DNA of 64,000 nt from Candidatus Electrothrix aestuarii (GTDB lineage: Bacteria > Desulfobacterota > Desulfobulbia > Desulfobulbales > Desulfobulbaceae): contig CP159373.1 of assembly GCA_032595685.2 (NCBI GenBank), positions 1,509,001 to 1,573,000 on the forward strand, in the 5' to 3' direction. How positions within the stretch are numbered: position 1 is the stretch's first letter; each line of letters starts with the position of its first letter. The notes beneath the pieces are model-generated. The model saw only the letters and a program-made list of their open reading frames with translations, made no database searches and was not told the origin of the DNA. Position numbers and translations under genes: made by a program. Below, piece after piece: positions 8,433 to 17,139 of this stretch.

Positions 8433-8921
8433 ATGAGCCTATCACCAACACTCCTCCAAGCAAGCGAGCTGGGTATCCGCCTGGAGATCGTCAATGGTCT
8501 GCCGATCTGGGAAGCCCAACCGGTGTACCGCCATCAAAAGCATGTGGAGCGCATCGTCCAGGGGATAGAAAAGCGCGAGGACAGCGAATGCGCCTGTGTC
8601 CATGCCCTGGATGTCTATGTCCAGTTTCCCAATGGCCTGAAGCGGCCCGACATCTCTATCTTCTGCCAGGAACCCAGTGAGGAAGAACAGGACTCCGCCC
8701 TGACCATGATTCCCGAGGCCGTTATCGAGGTGGTCAGTAAAGGCTATGAGGCCAAGGACCTGGAGATCGGCCCGCCTTTCTATCTCTCCCAGGGGGTGAA
8801 GGATGTGATTGTCTTTGACCCGCTCACCCTGCTGGTCCTGCATGTTCGCCGGGATAACACGGTACGGCAGGTTTCCCCGGTGACCGTTGAGCTGGAATGC
8901 GGTTGTCGGGTGCTGGTGTGA
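8433..8921 (+). CDS. Uma2/DUF820-family putative endonuclease
   Basis: PD-(D/E)XK-fold protein of the Uma2 family. Visible signatures are KRPDISIF, the acidic residues of EAVIEVVSKGY and the C-terminal YLSQGVKDVIVFDP, which parallels the family YwivdP motif. Function in the family is unproven; nuclease activity is predicted from the fold. AAGGAAAG precedes ATG 8433. It sits between a toxin-antitoxin pair and a TPR protein. A second, more canonical Uma2 gene lies at 50901. Confidence 0.8.
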   Translation: MSLSPTLLQASELGIRLEIVNGLPIWEAQPVYRHQKHVERIVQGIEKREDSECACVHALDVYVQFPNGLKRPDISIFCQEPSEEEQDSALTMIPEAVIEVVSKGYEAKDLEIGPPFYLSQGVKDVIVFDPLTLLVLHVRRDNTVRQVSPVTVELECGCRVLV

Positions 8922-8948
8922 TGCCATCCTGAACAGAGGAACAGAATC

Positions 8949-10142
8949 ATGAACATCTCAGGCTTTGACAAGATTGCACCCTATCTCACCCATCCGCTGG
9001 TGCTGGTGGGCTTTGTTATGCTGCTGGCCTACGGCATACACTGGCAGCTGATGCGCTCCGGGCTGTTGCGGCAGGTTTCACAGAAGGACAGTGGCCTGAT
9101 CATCAGGCTCTTTCTCCGTTACGGCTTTTGGCTGGCATTGGTGTTGCTGCTGGCAGGTTTCGGATTGCAGTTCTCCGGGATTGGCTTGTCTGCCTGGAAC
9201 AAGTGGATGGACAAGGAAAAGGCTGTTGCGGAAAAAGAGACAGTAGTTGCAGTCAATGCGGGTAAGGTGGCGGAGAAGTTGTATACCCAGCTGGACACCA
9301 AAGACCAGCAGCTTGCTAACCAGGCTGAACAGATCAAATCTCTGACCGAAGCCATCACCGCTTTGTCTCAGGCAGATGCTCCGGTCAAGGACATCAACAC
9401 GGCCCTGCGTGCCTTGGAGCAGGGTGATACCAAGGAGGCCGAGGCTATCTTTGCCCAGGTTGCTGCTACGAATGAAGCTGTTGGGCAACAACATAATAAA
9501 AAGGCAGCAGAAGCGTACCGCCATTTGGGCGCATTGGCTTTCCAGAACGATACCAAGGCGGCCTTGGCTGCCTACAGGAAGGCGGTGCATCTTGACCCGG
9601 ATAATGCAGTAGGATGGAATCAGTTAGGTCTTCTGCTTAACCGGACTGGGGAGCTTGCACAGGCTAAAGAAACCTTTCACAAGGTACTCGCCCTGGCTGA
9701 AGCGCATCAGAAAAAAGAGTGGCAGGCAATAGCTGTCGGCAATCTGGGGCTTGTGTATAATACACGCAGAGAGCTGGACAGAGCCGAAGAAATGTACCGG
9801 AAGGCTCTGGAGCTTAATGAGGCTTTGGGCAGGAAGGAAGGGATAGCAATCAATTATGGCAATCTTGGCAATGTGTACACAAAGCGAGGCAGCTTTGCTC
9901 AGGCGGAACAGATGCATAGGATGAGCTTGGAAATCAGCGAGGCATTGGGCCTGAAGGAAATAACGGCGGAAGAATATGACAACCTGGGAAATATGTATCA
10001 GGCATCCGGCAAACTTGGCAAAGCGGAAGAGATGTTCAGGAGAAGTTTACTTCTATTTTTGGAAATAGGGCATCCTAATGCCAAAAGGGAGCGGCAATAT
10101 CTGGATAAGCTGGCCCAAGGGCGTACCTCCTCCCCCCAATAA
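8949..10142 (+). CDS. Membrane-anchored TPR protein
   Basis: Protein of 397 aa with two N-terminal membrane segments (about residues 15-32 and 55-77), a coiled coil (about 90-145, KLYTQLDTKDQQLANQAEQ) and at least five TPRs (about 150-380), for example YRHLGALAFQNDTKAALAAY and NLGNVYTKRGSFAQAEQMH. TPRs would face the cytoplasm or the periplasm depending on topology, and a scaffold role is inferred. AGAGGAACAG precedes ATG 8949. The repeats resemble those of the STAND protein at 3780, so the two may share ancestry in the repeat part. Confidence 0.75.
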   Translation: MNISGFDKIAPYLTHPLVLVGFVMLLAYGIHWQLMRSGLLRQVSQKDSGLIIRLFLRYGFWLALVLLLAGFGLQFSGIGLSAWNKWMDKEKAVAEKETVVAVNAGKVAEKLYTQLDTKDQQLANQAEQIKSLTEAITALSQADAPVKDINTALRALEQGDTKEAEAIFAQVAATNEAVGQQHNKKAAEAYRHLGALAFQNDTKAALAAYRKAVHLDPDNAVGWNQLGLLLNRTGELAQAKETFHKVLALAEAHQKKEWQAIAVGNLGLVYNTRRELDRAEEMYRKALELNEALGRKEGIAINYGNLGNVYTKRGSFAQAEQMHRMSLEISEALGLKEITAEEYDNLGNMYQASGKLGKAEEMFRRSLLLFLEIGHPNAKRERQYLDKLAQGRTSSPQ

Positions 10143-10238
10143 CCGCAGGCCGTCCGCCTCACCCTTTTCCTCCCTTCCCCGACAACCTATGCAGCCATCC
10201 TCGACAGGCTGTCTCGCCTTGCCCGACACGCTGTCGAG

Positions 10239-10305
10239 CGATGCTCCCTCCGACCTTCGGCGATGCTCCCTCCGACCTTCGTACGATGCTCCCTCTGACC
10301 TTCGC
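10239..10305. repeat. Three tandem ~22-bp repeats
   Basis: Three consecutive copies of CGATGCTCCCTCCGACCTTC with 2-3 variable bases (10239-10260, 10261-10283, 10284-10305). Related copies lie inside the broken toxin gene near 10850-10905. The flanks 10195-10240 and 10310-10410 hold other short inverted and direct repeats, such as CTCGACAG/CTGTCGAG and two CCCGATA-type units. No gene is visible in 10143-10549. Confidence 0.8.
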
Positions 10306-10549
10306 CGATAGCACGATCAAGACAAACCCGATAATGCTTTCGGGCGTGCCCGATAGTACTATCGAGACAAGCTCGTTACTCGAATCGGGATAGGCCGGAT
10401 CACAGGTTCGGGTTCCCTGCCCCTCTCTTGTATCTCTCGGAGGATAACGTAAACTTCCGTTGTTGTAACACGAAACAGATGGTATCATGATACAATAGGT
10501 GATGGCAAGGAGTTACAGCTTCAGATATGAACAGCATACAGGAGGCATT

Positions 10550-10768
10550 ATGACGATCGCAGAACGCATTTACCAGCAGAGCAGGGATCTCCCTGAAGCG
10601 CAGGCCCAGAGTGTGCTTGACTTCATCGAGTTCCTGCGGGAGAAGCTGCGCCGAAACAAGGTGCGGCAGCAGGAAGCCGCCGACATGAGCGAGTTCGACC
10701 AGTTCGGTACGGTGTATGACGGAACCTTTGACCGGGACGCCTGCTATGACCGACCTGTGCTTCGTTGA
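10550..10768 (+). CDS. DUF2281-type antitoxin
   Basis: Small protein of 72 aa beginning MTIAERIYQQSRDLPEAQAQ, with the LPEAQAQSVLDFIEFLREK stretch typical of DUF2281/VapB-like antitoxins. AGGAGG lies seven bases before ATG 10550. Its 3' end overlaps the start of a PIN toxin gene at 10746, the usual arrangement, but that toxin is broken, so this antitoxin is an orphan. Confidence 0.8.
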   Translation: MTIAERIYQQSRDLPEAQAQSVLDFIEFLREKLRRNKVRQQEAADMSEFDQFGTVYDGTFDRDACYDRPVLR

Positions 10769-10949
10769 CACCAACATCGTGCTGTACAGCATCGGCAGGG
10801 ATACCAGTAAGAAGGCAACGGCAAGGAACATCCTCGCCCTGCGGCCTTCATACGATACTCCCTCCGACCTTCGTACGATGCTCCCTCTGACCTTCGCCGA
10901 TGCTCCTCCGGTACCAAAAGCAAAGCAGCCCTGCGCGACCCAATCCTGA
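10746..10949 (+). pseudogene. PIN-domain toxin truncated by short repeats
   Basis: The first ~33 codons (MTDLCFVDTNIVLYSIGRD...) are a clear PIN-domain start with the DTN motif. At about 10845 the frame runs into copies of the CTCCCTCCGACCTTCG repeat and reads LRPSYDTPSDLR, which has no PIN character. About 100 residues of toxin are missing, including the remaining catalytic acids. The repeats thus mark, or caused, the deletion. Confidence 0.8.
10850..10910. repeat. Repeats inside broken toxin gene
   Basis: Two to three copies of CGATxCTCCCTCCGACCTTCG, matching the tandem set 600 bp upstream. They replace the body of the PIN toxin gene. Confidence 0.75.
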
Positions 10950-10952
10950 TGA

Positions 10953-11057
10953 TTGACATATACTTCCCCTGGAAGTAGTATGCCCAACAGAGTTAACCTA
11001 TTGGTGTTTTGAGAACCATACGTCGCAAAAACAATGCCACTATCCGAATATGTTTAA
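10953..11057 (+). pseudogene. Remnant of a second Phd/PIN locus
   Basis: A promoter copy with the same -35 and -10 boxes and 17-bp spacer as at 7461 (TTGACA 10953-10958, TAGTAT 10976-10981) is followed only ~50 bases later by ATG CCA CTA TCC GAA TAT GTT TAA (11034-11057). That encodes MPLSEYV, the exact C-terminus of the PIN toxin at 7810. The sequence after it, with CCAAAGGGGCTAT...ATCAGCTC, also parallels 8260-8320. The antitoxin and nearly all of the toxin have been deleted. Confidence 0.75.
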
Positions 11058-11129
11058 CGGCTGGCATCCCTCCCCCTGCCCCAAAGGGGCTATATCCTAT
11101 CAGCTCAGAGTAACACCCTGAGAAACCCC

Positions 11130-14100
11130 ATGCGCCCACTCCATCCCCTGACCCTCAACCTGCACGGCCAGATCCTCATCGAAGCCAGCGCCGGCACCGG
11201 CAAGACCTACACCATCGCCCTTCTCTTTCTCCGCCTGCTCCTGGAACGGGGCCTGAGCGTGGACGAGATCCTGGTGGTCACCTTTACCAAGGCCGCCACC
11301 GAGGAGCTGCGTGGCCGGATTCGCCAGCGTATCCGTGATGCCCTGGATGTGCTGGAAGGCCAGGGACCGGATGATCCTCTGCTCCGGGAGCTGCTGGACA
11401 ATGCCACCGCAGCCATTGCCGAGAATCGGGCCAGAATCCTGCTCGGCGATGCCCTCACCCGCATGGACGAGGCCGCCATCTACACCATCCACGGCTTCTG
11501 TCAACGCATGCTCCAGGACCATGCCTTTGAGTCTGGTGCCCCCTTTGCAATGGAGTTCCTGGAGAGCGAGCAGCTCCTGCGCAAGCGGATCATGGAGGAT
11601 TTCTGGCGCAAGCGCTTTTACCCTGCCTCTGAGGCGGAGGCGGCCTGGGTGGCCTCGCTCTGGCAGACCCCTGAGGAGCTGCTGGCCGGGTTGGGCGGCC
11701 ATCTGGGGCGACAGGATCTGGAGTGTATCCCGGCGGTTACTGAGGAGGCGGTGGCGGAGCAGGCGGAATCTCTGGCCGCGCTCTTCAGCAGGGTGCAGGA
11801 GCAATGGCAGGCAGATGGGGAAGTGATTGCTGAGCTCTTACGAGAGAATAAGCGCCTTTCTCGCGATAAGAGCAAGGGCTACGGTCAGCCCCGTCTGGAT
11901 ACAGCCCTGGATGCGCTGAACGAATTCCTTGCTGCCGAGCAGATGCCCTGGCTGATGCAGGCCGAGCTTGAGTTGTTCACGCACAGCAAGGTTCAATCCT
12001 CTCTAAAGAAGACAGGCAAGGCGGAACCGCCCGAGCATCCCTTTTTCACCCTGTTCGAGGAGCTCTATCAGGCCCATCAACAGCTCAGTAAGGCTCGGCG
12101 CATCCTTGTCCTGCGCCAAGCCCGAACCTGGTTGGAGGATGAGCTGGCCCGCCGCAAGCAGGCCCAGGACCAACTCTCCTTTGACGACCTCCTCACCCGG
12201 CTGGAGGCAGCCCTGCAAGGTAAAGGGGGACAGCGGCTTGCCGGTCGCATCAGCAAGCGTTTCCCAATCATTATGGTGGATGAGTTTCAGGATACAGACC
12301 CCCTCCAGTACCGGATCTTTGCTGCAGTCCATCGGGCTACGGAAGGCATTGCAGGGCCAGATATAGAGACAGGCGCACTGACAGAGCAAAAACGCTCCGG
12401 CCTCTTTCTCATCGGTGATCCCAAGCAGGCTATCTACAGCTTTCGCGGGGCAGATATCTTTACCTATATCCAGGCCCGGCAGGACACTTTGCCGGAGAAC
12501 CGCCTGACCATGACCACCAATTACCGCTCTGCCACCCCAATGGTGGCAGCGGTTAATCGCCTTTTCCAGCATGAGGCACCCTTTCTCTTTGCCAAGGATG
12601 CAATTGATTTCCCGGAGGTGGAGGCCGCAGGGCTGGCAGATAAGAAACAGTTTATTGTAGAGGAGGGCTCCCCCGCCCCTCTGACCTGCCTCCTCCTTCC
12701 AGAGGGAGATAAGGGCAAGGCCTTATCTAAAGGTGCTGCCGAGGAGATGGCAGCCCGTTTCTGCGCCCACGAAATCGCGGATCTGCTGGTAGCGGGCCAG
12801 GCCAACAAGGCCCGGCTTGGCGAGCAGCCGCTCAGCGCTGGAGATATCGCCGTCCTGGTGCGGACCCATGCTGAGGCAGATCTTGTCCGCAAGGAACTCA
12901 GCGCCCTGTCCATTACCTCGGTCTCCTTGAGCCAGCAATCGGTCTTTGCCGGTAAGGAGGCCCGGCAGCTCCTCACCGTTATGACCGCCCTCAATGATCT
13001 CTCCGATGCAGCCCTGGTACGCACCGCTCTGGTCACCGAGCTGTTTGGTTATACTGCGGAGCGCCTGGATCGGCTCCGTAATGATGAGCAGGAGTGGGAA
13101 GAGGTGATGCAGGGCATGATCGAGTATCGCCGGATTTGGCAGCAACAGGGGGTGATTCCCATGCTGCAAAAGTTGCTCAAGGAGCAACAGACGGTCAGCC
13201 GTCTCCATGCCGCCCCCACCGGGGAGAGGATGCTGACCAATTTCCTCCATCTTGCCGAGCTGCTTCAGGCGGAATCCCGCCATCGTAGCGGAGCACATGG
13301 GGCTAATGCCCTGCTGCGTTGGTTCAGTGATCAGATGCAATCCCCGGAAAAGCACGCAGAAAATCAGCAGCTCCGCCTGGAAAGTGATGAGAACCTGGTC
13401 AAGATCGTTACCATCCATAAATCCAAGGGCATGGAATACCCAGTGGTCTTCCTTCCCTTTCTCTGGGCCGCCCGTCCTTGTTCGCCCAAACGACCCTTGG
13501 CCTTTCACCGGCCTGACCAGCCCGATCAACTCTGTCTGGACCTGGGCAGCGGCAAGGAGGAGCATTTTGCCCTGGCAGAGAAGGAGCGACTGGCCGAGGA
13601 TCTGCGCCTGCTCTATGTGGCCGTGACTCGGGCACGGGCCTGTTGCTTCTTCTGTTGGGGCCGGGTGAGTAAGATGGAAGACTCTGCCCTCTGCTATCTC
13701 CTCCACGGGGGCCTGCCAGATGCTGAGCAGCTCCTCCCTGAACTGGAAGGCCTGAATGAGGACAACGACCTACTGAAGTACAAACCCTTTCCAGAGCATT
13801 TCCTCCCTGCAAAGCTGAATGCAACAGACAATGAGACCCAGCTGGTCAGCGCATCCTTTACCGGCCAGATTGATACCCGTTGGCAGCTCACCAGTTACTC
13901 CGGCCTCATTGCCTCTGTTCATGAAGCACCTGAACTTGCCCGGCCCGAGCCGGAACGCCCTGATTATGATGAGGCCACGGTCAATGACGCGGTCAAGGAG
14001 AGCCGATTGTTAGACTCCCCGGTTCAGGATGCCTTTACCTTTCCCAAGGGCGCTGCTGCGGGCACCTGTCTCCATGCCATTCTGGAACAGATCAGCTTTA

Positions 14101-14783
14101 CTGATCCCCGTACGCATGAAGCGGTGGTGACAGCGGAACTGGCCCGGGCCGGGTTTGACCGAAGCTGGGTTCCTGTGGTGGGTGCGTGGATGGGGGATGT
14201 GCTTCAGACTCCTTTCACGGTGGGCGAGGAAGGAGAATTCTCCTCGCTCTCTACTCTTGAGGAGCAGGACAGAGTCAATGAGATGGCCTTTTACTTCCCC
14301 CTTTCTGGTATGCGCTTAGGTCGTTTTAATCAGGTCTTGGAGGAGTTTTCCTACCCGCCTCTGCCCAATCAGCATGAGGTCCTGGAAGGCCTGATGGTGG
14401 GTTTTATCGATCTGGTCTTCTCGGTTGCTGGCCGCTATTATCTGGCAGACTATAAGTCCAATTATCTCGGCGACCAACCTGCTGATTACCAGCAGGCACA
14501 GCTCCAGCAAGCCATGCTTGAGCACCGCTATGATCTGCAATATCTCCTCTACACCCTGGCCCTGCATCGCTTTCTCCGAGGGCGAATTAAGGGGTATGCC
14601 TATGACTGGCATTTCGGTGGGGCTGTGTATTTCTTTCTCCGTGGGATGCATCCTGATTATACAGCAGGCACCGGTATCTTTGCTGCCCGTCCTCCCTTGG
14701 CGCTCATTGAGGCCCTGGATCAGGTTATGGGACAGATGGAAAAGGAAAAGGGGACAGATTTATTTCTTGAGGCGGTCACATAG
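11130..14783 (+). CDS. recB: Exodeoxyribonuclease V beta subunit
   Basis: RecB helicase-nuclease of 1217 aa. N-terminal UvrD-like helicase: P-loop EASAGTGKTYTIA (residues ~18-30), VTFTKAATEEL, VDEFQDTD, GDPKQAIYSFRGADI and TIHKSKGMEYPVV. C-terminal nuclease: GFIDLVF and DYKSNYLG (Asp about 1107), the RecB nuclease motif. In the family, RecB works with RecC and RecD in double-strand break repair; neither gene lies in this window, and the upstream side is toxin-antitoxin debris. The start ATG 11130 has a weak ribosome binding site. The last ~10 codons (KEKGTDLFLEAVT) are supplied by a REP-like repeat. Confidence 0.93.
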   Translation: MRPLHPLTLNLHGQILIEASAGTGKTYTIALLFLRLLLERGLSVDEILVVTFTKAATEELRGRIRQRIRDALDVLEGQGPDDPLLRELLDNATAAIAENRARILLGDALTRMDEAAIYTIHGFCQRMLQDHAFESGAPFAMEFLESEQLLRKRIMEDFWRKRFYPASEAEAAWVASLWQTPEELLAGLGGHLGRQDLECIPAVTEEAVAEQAESLAALFSRVQEQWQADGEVIAELLRENKRLSRDKSKGYGQPRLDTALDALNEFLAAEQMPWLMQAELELFTHSKVQSSLKKTGKAEPPEHPFFTLFEELYQAHQQLSKARRILVLRQARTWLEDELARRKQAQDQLSFDDLLTRLEAALQGKGGQRLAGRISKRFPIIMVDEFQDTDPLQYRIFAAVHRATEGIAGPDIETGALTEQKRSGLFLIGDPKQAIYSFRGADIFTYIQARQDTLPENRLTMTTNYRSATPMVAAVNRLFQHEAPFLFAKDAIDFPEVEAAGLADKKQFIVEEGSPAPLTCLLLPEGDKGKALSKGAAEEMAARFCAHEIADLLVAGQANKARLGEQPLSAGDIAVLVRTHAEADLVRKELSALSITSVSLSQQSVFAGKEARQLLTVMTALNDLSDAALVRTALVTELFGYTAERLDRLRNDEQEWEEVMQGMIEYRRIWQQQGVIPMLQKLLKEQQTVSRLHAAPTGERMLTNFLHLAELLQAESRHRSGAHGANALLRWFSDQMQSPEKHAENQQLRLESDENLVKIVTIHKSKGMEYPVVFLPFLWAARPCSPKRPLAFHRPDQPDQLCLDLGSGKEEHFALAEKERLAEDLRLLYVAVTRARACCFFCWGRVSKMEDSALCYLLHGGLPDAEQLLPELEGLNEDNDLLKYKPFPEHFLPAKLNATDNETQLVSASFTGQIDTRWQLTSYSGLIASVHEAPELARPEPERPDYDEATVNDAVKESRLLDSPVQDAFTFPKGAAAGTCLHAILEQISFTDPRTHEAVVTAELARAGFDRSWVPVVGAWMGDVLQTPFTVGEEGEFSSLSTLEEQDRVNEMAFYFPLSGMRLGRFNQVLEEFSYPPLPNQHEVLEGLMVGFIDLVFSVAGRYYLADYKSNYLGDQPADYQQAQLQQAMLEHRYDLQYLLYTLALHRFLRGRIKGYAYDWHFGGAVYFFLRGMHPDYTAGTGIFAARPPLALIEALDQVMGQMEKEKGTDLFLEAVT

Positions 14784-14824
14784 CTTGCCTTTTAAATTGA
14801 CAAAAATAAATCCGTCCCCTTTTC
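14744..14824. repeat. REP-like inverted repeat pair, left
   Basis: GGGGACAGATTTATTT inside the recB 3' end pairs with AAATAAATCCGTCCCC downstream (arms ~14744-14765 and 14802-14824, loop ~37 bases). The same repeat pair recurs at 15931-16008. This sequence type resembles dispersed REP elements. Confidence 0.8.
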
Positions 14825-15955
14825 CTAAAGAAGCTTCTTCAGGCGCCGCTTGAGAAGCAGGCGATTGAGATAGGTGAATGGGGGACGAGCAACCTTTGCT
14901 CTTCCTTTAAGCGTAGCTTCCGGGGCAAAGAGCAGGTCGAGCAGATGCACGATCTGCACCCGGGATTTGAGAAAATCCACACAACCTGCGCAATAGGTTA
15001 TAGCAAGGGGAGCAGTGTTCTGCATCTCCTGCTGGCGCAGATCGCCCCAGTGTCGGGCAAGATCTTTGCGGAGAAAGGGCACGGCCCCGCCCTCCCCACA
15101 GCACAGCGTCTTCCCCCCATGATGGGGCATGTCCTCCACCTTTAAGCCCGCCAACCCGAGAAGCTTCCGTACCGCAGCATGGACCTGGGAATCCTGCCGT
15201 GTTGTGCAGGGATCATGCACTGTGATGTTTTCGAGCCCGGCCTTCCCTATACACTGGTGCGTATACTGCTCCGGTAAGGGCTGTTCTGCCAAAACGCTGT
15301 ATACATACTCTGTGTGCAATGGGGAGCCGTATTGCTTGAACACCGCATGACAGCTGGGGCAGAGCACCAGGACCCGACGTATTCCCTGGGCCATGAGAGC
15401 CTGCCGCAGCTCCCCGAACCTGCTGTGAAAAAAATCGCTTCGGCCAAGGTCATGGGAGGGCTTGGTGCAACAACTGAGGACCATACCCAGAGTGGGAATG
15501 CTTTGGCGGAGGTGTGCAAAGAGCTCCAAAAGACGGGCCGGGCGGGTTCCGGCAAAGGCACAGCCGGGAAAGAGCACGGTATCGCACCGTTCATCACAAT
15601 TTTTCGGCAGAGCAAAGCAGGAAAACAGGGACGAGGAGCCACGCTGTTCGTAAGCAAGGATGCGCTTATGTTCTGAAAAGGGAGCCACCCCGTTGGTCAC
15701 CACCTGTTGGCGCATTGCTAGAAACATAGCTCTCGGGTCAAGCCCGACCTTGGGCGGACAGACCGCTGTGCAGAGGCCGCAGAGGTTACAGGCAAAGGGA
15801 AGCTGCTGGCCAGCTTTGCTGTCTGGTTGCCAGGAAGAGGCTATGGCCTTGGGCGTGCCGTATTCCTGCAGGAAACTGCATTCCCGAACACAGAGACCGC
15901 ATTCGATGCAGTTCTCTGCATGGCGCTCGGGAAAGGGGACGGATTTATTTTTCAT
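14825..15955 (-). CDS. CCG-domain Fe-S oxidoreductase subunit
   Basis: Cytoplasmic electron-transfer protein of ~376 aa related to GlpC/HdrD/LldE-type subunits. Two 4Fe-4S motifs at the N-terminus (CIECGLCVREC; CNLCGLCTAVCPP) are followed by two cysteine-rich CCG domains (CC at SCCTKPSHD and CCGEGGAV, with CPSCH and CAGCVDF). Such proteins shuttle electrons to or from quinones, thiols or flavoproteins; the partner is not encoded next door. ATG 15955 is used, with codons KNKSVPF coming from a REP-like repeat; TTG starts at 15988 or 15958 are possible. No clear ribosome binding site is visible. Confidence 0.85.
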   Translation of the reverse strand: MKNKSVPFPERHAENCIECGLCVRECSFLQEYGTPKAIASSWQPDSKAGQQLPFACNLCGLCTAVCPPKVGLDPRAMFLAMRQQVVTNGVAPFSEHKRILAYEQRGSSSLFSCFALPKNCDERCDTVLFPGCAFAGTRPARLLELFAHLRQSIPTLGMVLSCCTKPSHDLGRSDFFHSRFGELRQALMAQGIRRVLVLCPSCHAVFKQYGSPLHTEYVYSVLAEQPLPEQYTHQCIGKAGLENITVHDPCTTRQDSQVHAAVRKLLGLAGLKVEDMPHHGGKTLCCGEGGAVPFLRKDLARHWGDLRQQEMQNTAPLAITYCAGCVDFLKSRVQIVHLLDLLFAPEATLKGRAKVARPPFTYLNRLLLKRRLKKLL

Positions 15956-16008
15956 CAAACTGTAAGCTGATCTGGGCTTCTGTATCAAAAATAAATCCGT
16001 CCCCTTTC
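15931..16008. repeat. REP-like inverted repeat pair, right
   Basis: GGGGACGGATTTATTT (within 15931-15952) and AAATAAATCCGTCCCC (within 15987-16008) form an inverted pair with a ~34-base loop. Together with 14744-14824 they bracket the Fe-S gene and overlap its start. Confidence 0.8.
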
Positions 16009-16207
16009 TCTGAAGTTTAGCCTTATTTTAAAATAACGGGTATTAGACAGGGAAACTATAGTTTTTTTGGGTTGAAGCATTTCTGCTTTGGGATTAAAGA
16101 CTTCTTATTTTCTCTTGACTTTTCCTTGCTAAATTGCTCCATTGGAACGGCTTAATATCATAAGGAAAAGATATTTTTTCTATCAATACTCTCACGGAGA
16201 AGAACTC

Positions 16208-17125
16208 ATGAAGTTCAGACGAATTGTTCTGTTGGCATTGGTCTTTTGCCTGGCAGCAGTTTGCGGCGCATCCGCTTATGAGGCTGAAATTAAAAAAATG
16301 TCCGCAACAATGGCGGACAAAATTGCTGGGACAGAAAAGGCGAAAATCGCTGTTGTGGATTTCACCAACCTTCAGGGGGATGTGACAGAACTTGGTCGCT
16401 TCCTTGCGGAGGAGTTCTCTGTTGCCCTTGCTGGTGCGGGAAAGGGATTTAAGGTGGTGGATAGAACCCATCTCAAAAGCATTATCAAAGAAAACAAGCT
16501 TTCCGCAACCGGATTAATAGATCCTGAAACCGCAAGAAAACTAGGGCAAATTGCCGGGGTGGATGCCCTGATTACGGGGACGCTTACGCCCTTCGGAGAT
16601 AGTGTACGGATCGCTGTTAAGGTTTTGGACGCCTCTTCTGCGGAGGTCGTTGATGCGATATCCGGCAATATTGCTAAGACAGAGGCCGTTAAAGAACTTC
16701 TTGCGAACAATCTTGTTCTTAGGAAAGTTTCTGCCGGTGAAAAACGGAAAGGAAAAACAGGGGAATCTCTACAGGTGGTTGAAGCAGATGGTTTTACCTT
16801 TCAGCTTGAGGAAAGTAGGTTTTCTAATGGAAATATAGTATTTTCTCTATTGATAACAAGTATAGATCAAGATAGAAAGCTCGGTATGTATGGTGATGAA
16901 CGATCTAGATTTTTTGATTATAATGGAAATGAATATGGTGGTAGCGGGGTTAAACTTGGTAACTCCAGTCATTGGGGCCATGTAACTAACACACTGATTG
17001 CTGGCATTCCGGTTAAGGCGAGTCTGACTTTCAAAGGGGTATCGGAAAAAATAAAAAGCGTGGCTTTGCTTGATGTTAATTGTGGATTTCATGTTCAATT
17101 TAGAGATATTTTGGTGTCTAAATAA
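16208..17125 (+). CDS. FlgO/CsgG-like exported protein
   Basis: Exported protein of 305 aa with a cleavable signal peptide (MKFRRIVLLALVFCLAAVCG, then ASAYEAE). The segment IAVVDFTNLQGDVTELGRFL to the VVDRTHLKSIIKENKLS region and VDALITGTLTPFGDSVRIAV is the CsgG/FlgO-type domain, found in outer-membrane or periplasmic proteins of curli and flagellar assembly. The C-terminal third (after about residue 185) is beta-rich and unassigned. GGAGAAGAACTC precedes ATG 16208. The next gene follows after 14 bases and may be co-transcribed. Its exact role here is not known. Confidence 0.75.
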   Translation: MKFRRIVLLALVFCLAAVCGASAYEAEIKKMSATMADKIAGTEKAKIAVVDFTNLQGDVTELGRFLAEEFSVALAGAGKGFKVVDRTHLKSIIKENKLSATGLIDPETARKLGQIAGVDALITGTLTPFGDSVRIAVKVLDASSAEVVDAISGNIAKTEAVKELLANNLVLRKVSAGEKRKGKTGESLQVVEADGFTFQLEESRFSNGNIVFSLLITSIDQDRKLGMYGDERSRFFDYNGNEYGGSGVKLGNSSHWGHVTNTLIAGIPVKASLTFKGVSEKIKSVALLDVNCGFHVQFRDILVSK

Positions 17126-17139
17126 ATAACCTAAACAGA

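Noticed and set aside
10195-10910. CRISPR array
   Set aside because: Repeats are adjacent without unique spacers and no cas gene is present.
12723-13706. Long open frame antisense to recB
   Set aside because: Shadow of the recB frame with no independent evidence.
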